Positions 58,226-64,000 of a DNA stretch of 64,000 nt are shown piece after piece. Within the stretch, counting starts at the first letter, position 1. Each line of letters starts with the position of its first letter. The notes beneath the pieces were generated by a model that had not been told where the DNA came from, searched no databases, and saw only the letters and a list, made by a program, of their open reading frames with translations. Origin of the DNA: Agrobacterium vitis (GTDB lineage: Bacteria; Pseudomonadota; Alphaproteobacteria; Rhizobiales; Rhizobiaceae); assembly GCF_014926405.1 (NCBI RefSeq), contig NZ_JACXXJ020000005.1, positions 873,001-937,000 on the forward strand, read 5' to 3'. Both the position numbers and the translations under genes were made by a program.

Positions 58226-58849
58226 ATGTCAACGCCATTGCAGCCCAAAATCATCGCAATCGATTTCGAGACCGCCAATGAGGAGCGCTGCAGCGCCTGT
58301 TCTGTCGGTCTGGCCTTTGTCGAGGACGGGCAGGTGGTGCGGGTGGAGGAGCGGTTGATCCGGCCAAAGACCATGCGGTTTTCCTCCTTCAACATCGCCA
58401 TTCACGGGATCAGGCCTGATCATGTCGAGGATGCGGGCGAATTTCCAGAAGTGATGGACGAATTCGCCGATGATTTCTCGGGCGCGATGGTGGTGGCGCA
58501 TAATGCCGCCTTCGATCTGTCGGTATGGCGGGCAAGTTGCGATCTCTATCGCCAGCCCTATCCAAGCCTGTCTTACGTATGCAGCGTCAAATTGGCGCAG
58601 AAGGTCTGGCCGCATCTGCCCTCCCATCGGCTTAATGTGTTGGCGGCGCATCTGCAATTGTCCTTTCGGCATCACAATGCAGCCGAAGATGCATCCGTTT
58701 GTGCGCAAGCGGTGATCGCGATGATGGAGCGCCGGGGCTCGCAGGACTTGGGCGAGCTTGCTGGCATGGTGGGGATTTCCATCGGGCGGCTGTTTCCGGG
58801 TGGCTATCAAGCCTGCTCGGTGCGCAAGCCAGCGCGGGTGTCTGCTTGA
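58226..58849 (+). CDS. 3'-5' exonuclease of the DnaQ (DEDDh) family
   Basis: The 207-residue protein has the Exo I motif AIDFETAN (Asp and Glu, about 11-18), Exo II HNAAFDLSVW (Asp about 94) and Exo III HHNAAEDASV (His and Asp, about 150-158), the four acidic residues and His of DEDDh nucleases. It would trim single-stranded DNA or act in proofreading or repair. The tail after residue 165 is short and gives no further domain. It starts 53 bases from the divergent hydrolase gene. Confidence 0.88.
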   Translation: MSTPLQPKIIAIDFETANEERCSACSVGLAFVEDGQVVRVEERLIRPKTMRFSSFNIAIHGIRPDHVEDAGEFPEVMDEFADDFSGAMVVAHNAAFDLSVWRASCDLYRQPYPSLSYVCSVKLAQKVWPHLPSHRLNVLAAHLQLSFRHHNAAEDASVCAQAVIAMMERRGSQDLGELAGMVGISIGRLFPGGYQACSVRKPARVSA

Positions 58850-58932
58850 CAGTTTTTGGCATGGCATTGCCGCGCATCTTGTAACGTGATGGCGAAAGCA
58901 TATCTCTGACTGAGTATTTCTCGGAGGCTGTT

Positions 58933-59421
58933 ATGCTCAAATCACCCAAGCTGCTGTTCGCCGCTGCTTTTGCCGGACTTCTTGGTGCGCCTGCCATGGC
59001 CGATGTGGTCGGCAAGGTCGGTGTGGACTGGGTGGGCAACGATATCGTCGTTGAGGCGGTGGCCGATCCGCAGGTGAAAGGCATTACCTGCCATGTCACC
59101 TATTTCGACCGTTCGCTGATTGACCGGCTGCATAAGGGCAATTGGTTCGAGGACCCCTCCAACAATTCCATCGCTTGCCGCCAGACCGGGCCGATCGAGA
59201 TTGGCGATATCAATCTGTCAAAAGGCGGCGAGGAAGTGTTTCGCCAGGGCCGGTCGCTGATCTGGAAGACGCTGGTCGTCAACCGGATCTATGACAAGGA
59301 TAATGACACGCTGGTCTATCTCATCCACTCCCGGCAGGTGGTGGACGGATCCGCCAAAATGGCGATTTCGACCGTGCCGCTGTTCAATCAGAGCGTAACT
59401 TGGAAGAATGGCAAGCCCTGA
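58933..59421 (+). CDS. creA: CreA family periplasmic protein
   Basis: The 162-residue precursor has a signal peptide ending in APAMA-DVV and the CreA domain, with DIVVEAVADPQVKGITCHVT, the CRQTGPIEIGDI segment and KTLVVNRIYD followed by AISTVP. Two Cys (TCHVT and ACRQT) likely form a disulfide. The function of CreA remains unknown even in E. coli. Here there are no creBCD genes beside it. A hairpin overlapping the stop codon probably ends transcription. Confidence 0.9.
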   Translation: MLKSPKLLFAAAFAGLLGAPAMADVVGKVGVDWVGNDIVVEAVADPQVKGITCHVTYFDRSLIDRLHKGNWFEDPSNNSIACRQTGPIEIGDINLSKGGEEVFRQGRSLIWKTLVVNRIYDKDNDTLVYLIHSRQVVDGSAKMAISTVPLFNQSVTWKNGKP

Positions 59422-59438
59422 TTGTAGGGCTTGCTTTG
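59411..59438 (+). terminator. Hairpin overlapping the creA stop
   Basis: GCAAGCCCT and AGGGCTTGC pair around a six-base loop that contains part of the TGA, followed by TTTG. The T-run is short, so strength is uncertain. Confidence 0.5.
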
Positions 59439-59955
59439 ACGAATGCCAAAGCAAATACCAAAAAAGGTCAGGATTCGTAGCGGATGAGCCGCGAATTCGG
59501 GCGTGACGCGGCTTTATTGGTGCGCCCTTATGGTGCAGATTAATCCCCAGCGGGGCGCTGGGGAGTTGCAGCGTCATGGGTTTGTTGTAACGCTTTTGTC
59601 TGCGGATCGTCTGTTCCTTAAGCCGTTACCGGCTTGAGAGCGTTTCCGATAACGTGACGGTTGTTACGAAGCTCGTGATCTACCGCTTGTCTGCCAAGGC
59701 CGTTGATCCTTCTCCTGGGATCACCAGTCTGGAGATGTTGAAAGTCGCCTCCATGCCACCGGGGTGGACTTCTATATTCGAGAGTCTGTCCGGCTCAGAT
59801 TGAACCGGACAGACTTTCGATTGTTTTGTTTTCAACTGTCTTTCTCGAAAATCAGGTCCACTTTTCTTGAGGTGAGCTCCGAGTTGTCTGTTCCATCCGC
59901 GCAGACAGGTTTGCCAGTCGGTGCGGCATCTCGTGAAGTGCCAACCTTGTTTGAC
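59422..59955. other. Longest gene-free stretch, between convergent creA and a small exported protein gene
   Basis: This 534-base gap includes a second hairpin (TTGCTTTG/CAAAGCAA, about 59431-59454), a GC-rich hairpin CCCCAGCG/CGCTGGGG (about 59545-59563), and palindrome copy C (59781-59817). Frames found in it have no RBS or family features. An RNA gene is possible but not shown. Confidence 0.6.
59781..59817. repeat. 37-bp dispersed palindrome, copy C
   Basis: AGAGTCTGTCCGGCTCA and TGAACCGGACAGACTTT pair closely, and the alignment with copies A and B keeps both arms and the spacing. Confidence 0.75.
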
Positions 59956-60300
59956 CTACTTGACGTAGACGATCTTGCCGCCATTTGCGGCGGTTTGTAC
60001 CCAGATGACGTTTTTCACCAAAATGCCCCGAACCTTCATGGCCTCGCGCAACACGGGGCTGCCATTGACTTCGGCCTGTGATGTCTCGATCCGCTCGCGC
60101 GAGGGGTAGCGGACCAGAAGCGGCAGATCATTGCCATGGCCGGGCGGATGCTGAGCGATAAACTCCACCGAGACGCCGTCATTATAGCGCTTGCCAAACA
60201 GGATGTCGGGGAGGGTAAGCTCGCCCGCCATTGCGGGCACTGTAAAGCCTATCGCCAGGCTTGCTGCGATTAGAAGTGCCGAAATCTGTTTTTTCTTCAT
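59956..60300 (-). CDS. Small exported protein of unknown function
   Basis: The 114-residue precursor has a signal peptide (ending in TVPAMA-GE). The mature part of about 89 residues includes LPDILFGKRYNDGVSV and a C-terminal VKNVIWVQTAANGGKIVYVK that looks like beta strands. No Cys is present in the mature part. AAGGAG lies seven bases before the second of two tandem ATGs (60300); the first (60303) is possible. No known family is recognised. It is convergent with creA. Confidence 0.7.
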   Translation of the reverse strand: MKKKQISALLIAASLAIGFTVPAMAGELTLPDILFGKRYNDGVSVEFIAQHPPGHGNDLPLLVRYPSRERIETSQAEVNGSPVLREAMKVRGILVKNVIWVQTAANGGKIVYVK

Positions 60301-60317
60301 CATTATTCTCCTTACAG

Positions 60318-60410
60318 GCATGTCGCGCAAAAGTGTGCAGCGGTTTTGCGATCACGATATGCCCAAACAACCCATGTCGCGCAAAACTCCAAGGCCGTTT
60401 TGCGGCGGAA
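60318..60410. repeat. Rhizobial mosaic intergenic repeat, tandem copies 4 and 5
   Basis: The first unit has GCATGTCGCGCAAAAGTG and CGGTTTTGCGA with an outer GATATGC. The second unit (from about 60373) repeats ATGTCGCGCAAAA and then CGTTTTGCGG. The core matches the copies at 18181, 39375 and 40911. Confidence 0.7.
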
Positions 60411-60512
60411 CCCCGCGTTTCATGACTGCGACCAGCGTGCAGATCTCTTAAGACATATAGAGAGCCGATAGCGGCAATTTCAGCCCTGTCACCGTCATAA
60501 TTTTAAACGCAC

Positions 60513-60564
60513 GAAACCACCGGTTCGGTGCCATCACGTCCGAACCGGCGGTTTCTTGTTTTTT
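60513..60564. terminator. Terminator-like hairpin downstream of cheW
   Basis: GAAACCACCGGTTCGG and CCGAACCGGCGGTTTC form a 16-bp stem with one mismatch and an 11-base loop. The T-run (TTGTTTTTT) lies on the right side, so it ends rightward transcripts best. For the leftward cheW transcript it is weaker. Confidence 0.65.
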
Positions 60565-60611
60565 CGACTTTTCAACCGAGCTTACGCTCGACCGACCAGA
60601 CACCTTGCCGA

Positions 60612-61076
60612 TCAGGCGGCGTTGGCCAACTCGTCGGCGATAACCGTGTCGAGGTTGAGGAAGCAGACCATGGATTTTTCCAGCGCCACGATGCCGCGGC
60701 AGAAGGCACGCTGCATTTCCGGGATGATTTCCGGAGCGGGCTGCAAGTCTTCACCGCGAATGGTCATCATGTCAGAAACCTGTTCGACCAACAGGCCAAC
60801 CAGCTTGCCGGCGATGTCGGTGACGATGATGGCCGAGCGCTCGGACGGTTCGGTCATGCTCATGCCCAGCCGGCAGGCCATGTCGATGACCGGGATGACG
60901 GCGCCGCGCAGGTTGATCAGGCCCAGGACGTATGGGGGGGTATGCGGCATCGGGGTGACCGGTGCCCAACCGCGAATTTCACGGATCGCCATGATGTCGA
61001 TACAGAATTCCTGATCGCCAAGATGGAAGGAAACGATTTCAAGATAGGCGCCGGACTGCTTGATGGCATTGGACAT
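60612..61076 (-). CDS. cheW: Chemotaxis coupling protein CheW
   Basis: The 154-residue protein is a single CheW domain (about 10-145), with VSFHLGDQEFCIDI, the VLGLINLRGAVIPVIDM segment and VGLLVEQVSDMM. It connects receptors to the kinase CheA. The gene starts three bases after the chemoreceptor stop, so it is co-transcribed with it. No cheA is in the window. Confidence 0.95.
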   Translation of the reverse strand: MSNAIKQSGAYLEIVSFHLGDQEFCIDIMAIREIRGWAPVTPMPHTPPYVLGLINLRGAVIPVIDMACRLGMSMTEPSERSAIIVTDIAGKLVGLLVEQVSDMMTIRGEDLQPAPEIIPEMQRAFCRGIVALEKSMVCFLNLDTVIADELANAA

Positions 61077-61079
61077 GGT

Positions 61080-63086
61080 TTAGAACTCTTCCCATTGGTC
61101 GGTTGATGGGGCGGCTGCCGTTGCACGGGCTGGCGCGGAGCCGCTGCCTTTGGTGAAAGCCCCCGCAACCTTGCTCATGAGCTGCTTTGCGGGAGACTGC
61201 GTCGGTGCTGAGGTCGGTCTTGCCGGCTCAGGTCTGCTTGATGTCGGTCGCGCCTGGTGTGATCCTGGCCGCGTCTCGCCCGCGCCGCCGATCTTGAATT
61301 GCCCAACGAGCTGTCCAAGATTGTCTGCATCGCTGGCAAGCGTATGACTTGCCGCATTGGTTTCTTCGACCATGGCGGCATTTTGCTGCGTTACCTGGTC
61401 CATCTGTCCGACGGCGGAATTGATTTCACTCAGGCCAACTGATTGTTCGCGCGCCGAGGTTACAATCGACTTAACGTGATCGTTAATTCGCAGCACATCT
61501 TCGCCTATTTTATGCAAAGCCTCGCCGGTGGCGGTCACAAGCTCGACCCCGGTGCGCACTTCGTCGCTTGATTTGGTGACCAGATCCTTGATAGTGCGGG
61601 CGGCTTCCGCAGCGCGTCCGGCCAAGGCGCGCACTTCCTGGGCAACCACGGCAAAGCCTTTGCCGGCATCCCCGGCGCGGGCGGCTTCGACGCCGGCATT
61701 CAACGCCAGAAGATTGGTCTGGAAGGCGATCTCGTCAACGACGTTGATGATCTTGCCGATTTCGCCGGTGGCGCTTTCAATCCGCTCCATGGCCGCCATG
61801 GCGTCGGAGACGACGGCACCGGACTGTTCAGCATAGGTCTTGGCGTTGTCGACCATGTGGCTGGCATCTTCGGCGCGCTGGGTGCTGGTGCGGACCGTTT
61901 CGGTAATCTCGGTCAGTGCCGCCGATGTTTCTTCCAGCGATGCGGCCTGCTGTTCGGTGCGGCGGGCCAGATCGTCGGCGGCGGAGCGCATCTGATTGGC
62001 ATTGGCCTGGATGGAGCTGGAATTGATGGAGATCTCGCCCATGACATTGCGCAGATGCGTGGTGACAAGGTTGAAATCCGTGCGCAGGCGTTCGACTTCT
62101 TGCGGGAAAGCTTCATCGACCACTGCCTGCAAATCGCCCTCGGCCAGTCGGTTCAGGCCCTTGCCCAAGGCATCGACGGCGGCTTTCATCCGGTCACGCT
62201 CGGCAGCGGCTGCGGCCTCGCTCTCGCGCATCTCGGTTTCGCGACTCTTTCGGCCGTCTTCAGCCTCGGCTTCCAGCGTGCGTTTGTCGATGACGGCTTG
62301 GCGGAAAATATCAGCCGATCGGGCAATGTCACCGATTTCATCGCCGCGCGCCAGACCGAGGATCTCGCTGTCATAATTGCCGTCGATAATATTCTTGAGG
62401 CTGGTGCGGACATTGCGGATGCCGTTGACGACCGAACGGGCATGGATGATCTGCAATCCGAGAACCAGGAAAAATGCAATCAAACCGATGGTGATCTGCA
62501 TGGTGATGGCGCTTCTGGACGCCTCAGTCGCGGCAGCCACGCGGCTTTCCACCAGTTTGCCTGCGGCGGAGGAAAGATTGGCCAGCGTGTCGCTCAGCTT
62601 GCCGCCGGCGCCATCGATGACATCGTCAATCCGGGCATAATCCTCTTCCGGAGCCTGGGTTTCCACCAGTTTCTTCAATTCTACCGTGACTTCCTGGCGG
62701 AGCTTCTGCACATCGCTGTCATAGCTTGCTATATTTGCGGACAGTCCGACATCTGCGGCGACCTGCTTGACGGTGGCAGACCCATTGGCAAGCGCCACGC
62801 CAGCCTTGTCGAAAATGCTCTGGCGGTCCGGCTGGACTTTGCCTTCTTCGCGGTCGATGATCGTATCCATTGCGGCAAGGGTGATCTCACCATTGGCAAG
62901 CCGCAATTCGTTGACAATCTCGAGCTTGTTCTTGAGTTCTATCGCCCGGTTCAAGGATTGATCCAGCTGGCTACTTTTGTAGTAACCGACCGCCAGCATG
63001 GCCGCGATGGCGCAGATGGCAGCGCCGCCCAAGGTCATCAGACGCTGGCCGACGGAAAGGCCTCGGCCGGAAATTGCGTTGCTCAT
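61080..63086 (-). CDS. Methyl-accepting chemotaxis protein with C-terminal pentapeptide
   Basis: The 668-residue receptor has membrane spans at about 18-37 and 196-214, and a helical periplasmic sensor of about 160 residues. HAMP domains follow (about 215-268 and 300-350), then the signalling domain with tip [20 protein letters not shown] at about 451-470. After a Pro/Thr/Ser-rich tail of about 80 residues it ends in QWEEF. This fits the aromatic-x-x-aromatic pentapeptide that tethers CheR and CheB (NWETF in E. coli). The ATG at 63086 has GGGGA five bases upstream; the open 5' extension was rejected. It is followed by cheW. Confidence 0.95.
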   Translation of the reverse strand: MSNAISGRGLSVGQRLMTLGGAAICAIAAMLAVGYYKSSQLDQSLNRAIELKNKLEIVNELRLANGEITLAAMDTIIDREEGKVQPDRQSIFDKAGVALANGSATVKQVAADVGLSANIASYDSDVQKLRQEVTVELKKLVETQAPEEDYARIDDVIDGAGGKLSDTLANLSSAAGKLVESRVAAATEASRSAITMQITIGLIAFFLVLGLQIIHARSVVNGIRNVRTSLKNIIDGNYDSEILGLARGDEIGDIARSADIFRQAVIDKRTLEAEAEDGRKSRETEMRESEAAAAAERDRMKAAVDALGKGLNRLAEGDLQAVVDEAFPQEVERLRTDFNLVTTHLRNVMGEISINSSSIQANANQMRSAADDLARRTEQQAASLEETSAALTEITETVRTSTQRAEDASHMVDNAKTYAEQSGAVVSDAMAAMERIESATGEIGKIINVVDEIAFQTNLLALNAGVEAARAGDAGKGFAVVAQEVRALAGRAAEAARTIKDLVTKSSDEVRTGVELVTATGEALHKIGEDVLRINDHVKSIVTSAREQSVGLSEINSAVGQMDQVTQQNAAMVEETNAASHTLASDADNLGQLVGQFKIGGAGETRPGSHQARPTSSRPEPARPTSAPTQSPAKQLMSKVAGAFTKGSGSAPARATAAAPSTDQWEEF

Positions 63087-63589
63087 GTATATCCCCGCAT
63101 GGCTCAGTTGACGTGACCGGGTCGGTCCTATGGAACATGCTGTGCGGAGTTTAGAAGGACTGCGCTCTCCCCAAGGAAGGGCTGCTGTCATTGCTGAAAC
63201 CGCCGCATCTTTCACGTCCAGCCTTTTGCCGGTCAGCGATCTTTGCAGCAATCCTCCAAGGACATCATGTCCTGACGGCGTAAGGCCGACATGCAGGTTG
63301 ACTGTCTCTCAAGACTATTAAGCTTGTACTAATACTATTCCCGATTGATGATTTAATTCTATCCAGCACCACGCAACCCCTGTGGTTTGGTCATATGCAT
63401 AAGCCCGCAGCACGGTTGCAGGCGACGATATGTCTCGGGGGCGTAGCATTGGATTTTCCAGCTTTGCGGTTTGTTTGATTTGCCTTGCCTATCCCTCGGC
63501 TTGTATGGAAGAGCGTGGACCGGGCGCGTTCAATCATGCAGCCGGGCTTTGGAAATGCTGGTCTTTGGAAATAAACATTGAGTGAAGCG
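63087..63589. other. Intergenic region between the divergent chemoreceptor and SCO genes
   Basis: This 503-base gap carries the promoters of both genes and a perfect 15-bp palindrome at 63259-63273. The stretch at about 63300-63370 is AT-rich. No gene is supported. Confidence 0.6.
63259..63273. promoter_or_regulatory. 15-bp palindrome in the chemoreceptor upstream region
   Basis: AGGACAT-C-ATGTCCT is a perfect palindrome about 175 bases before the chemoreceptor start. An operator is possible, but no known regulator is suggested. Confidence 0.3.
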
Positions 63590-64000
63590 ATGAAGAGACT
63601 GCGGATCGGGCTTTGGATATTGGTGGCGGCCTCGGCAGCTTTGCTTGGGTATCTGACGCTTGAAATCGGCCAATCGAGCCGCACGGTGGGCGAGGCGGCC
63701 TATGGTGTGCCCTTTCAACTGGTCGACCAGCGGGGACAGGCTGTCAGCGAGCAGGTGCTGCGCGGCAAGCCGAGCGCGGTGTTCTTCGGCTTCACCCATT
63801 GCCCCGAAGTCTGCCCGACCACCCTGTTCGAGCTGGATGGCTGGCTGAAACAGGTGGACCCGCAGGGCGGCCATCTGAATGCCTATTTCGTTTCCGTCGA
63901 TCCCGAACGCGATACGACCGAGATCCTGAATACCTATGTTTCGAATGTTTCCGACCGGATTACCGGCATTACCGGAGCGCCCGACAAGGTGATGGAGATG
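63590..64000 (+). CDS. SCO1/SenC family protein (partial, cut by window end)
   Basis: The 137 codons present begin with a membrane anchor (about residues 5-24). A thioredoxin-like SCO domain follows, with the copper-binding CPEVC at residues 71-75 inside FGFTHCPEVCPTTLFE and the SVDPERDT motif. The matching His would lie beyond the window end. SCO proteins deliver copper to cytochrome oxidase in the inner membrane. The ATG at 63590 has only a weak upstream site (GAGTGAAG), but it places the anchor correctly. Confidence 0.88.
   Translation, partial: MKRLRIGLWILVAASAALLGYLTLEIGQSSRTVGEAAYGVPFQLVDQRGQAVSEQVLRGKPSAVFFGFTHCPEVCPTTLFELDGWLKQVDPQGGHLNAYFVSVDPERDTTEILNTYVSNVSDRITGITGAPDKVMEM

Larger units (their letters stand above)
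60301..60611. other. Intergenic region between the small exported protein gene and cheW
   Basis: This 311-base gap holds a tandem pair of mosaic repeats (60318-60410) and a terminator-like hairpin (60513-60564). No gene is supported. Confidence 0.65.

Noticed and set aside
59764..60081. A 105-codon plus-strand frame after creA
   Set aside because: It runs through palindrome copy C and then antisense to the small exported protein gene; no RBS or domain seen.
61857..63116. A 419-codon frame on the plus strand
   Set aside because: Antisense to the chemoreceptor gene, whose coiled-coil coding region leaves long open reverse frames.

Overview
The window looks like ordinary chromosome of an alphaproteobacterium of the Rhizobiaceae, most likely the Agrobacterium/Allorhizobium/Rhizobium group. 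The evidence is a rhizobial-style division and cell wall (dcw) cluster with rnpB just upstream of mraZ, the betaine-lipid genes btaA/btaB, a pyrophosphate-type phosphofructokinase, an FtsZ with a long Pro/Ala/Gln-rich linker, and several dispersed intergenic repeats of the kind known from Rhizobium genomes. The genus is inferred from gene content and remembered protein similarity; no database search was run. No prophage, insertion sequence, CRISPR array, tRNA or 16S/23S rRNA gene was seen.

Layout. 1-3.2 kb: the end of a probable ArsR-type methyltransferase-regulator, metF, a 25-residue membrane peptide, and a GlxA-type regulator next to an isochorismatase-type hydrolase. 3.3-7.7 kb: two exported wall hydrolases (MltB type and GH25) and the btaAB operon behind a candidate PhoB box. 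7.9-16.9 kb: a membrane-anchored serine hydrolase, an SLT lipoprotein, a LysE-like exporter, PPi-type PFK, a TerB/J-domain protein fused in an operon with an amidase, a second SLT protein and a sarcosine-oxidase-like enzyme. 16.9-17.3 kb: rnpB.

17.5-40.9 kb: the dcw cluster mraZ-rsmH-ftsL-ftsI-murE-murF-mraY-murD-ftsW-murG-murC-murB, then a terminator, an MHS-type transporter on the other strand and a small proline-rich exported peptide, then ddlB-ftsQ-ftsA-ftsZ and lpxC. These genes make the lipid II precursor from UDP-MurNAc, flip and polymerise it at the septum, build the FtsZ ring and commit lipid A synthesis. A striking array of four TGGGN boxes at exact 10-bp steps precedes mraZ and is very probably the MraZ operator. 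41.1-48.4 kb: bamD, recN, a cardiolipin synthase with an endonuclease/exonuclease/phosphatase partner, and ligA.

48.7-64 kb: accessory and housekeeping genes: a small exported protein, a MarR-GNAT fusion with a palindromic operator, a Tat-exported amine oxidase, a DbpA-like RNA helicase, a GNAT acetyltransferase, a chemoreceptor, an esterase-like hydrolase, a DnaQ-like exonuclease, creA, a small exported protein, a second chemoreceptor with cheW, and the start of a SCO1/SenC gene cut by the window end.

Nothing here is clearly a new biological system. The most interesting items are non-coding: a three-copy 37-bp palindrome placed just after genes, mosaic rhizobial repeats with co-varying arms, a perfect 19-bp hairpin between mraZ and rsmH, a tandem 20-bp repeat before the proline-rich peptide gene, and the MraZ and PhoB sites.
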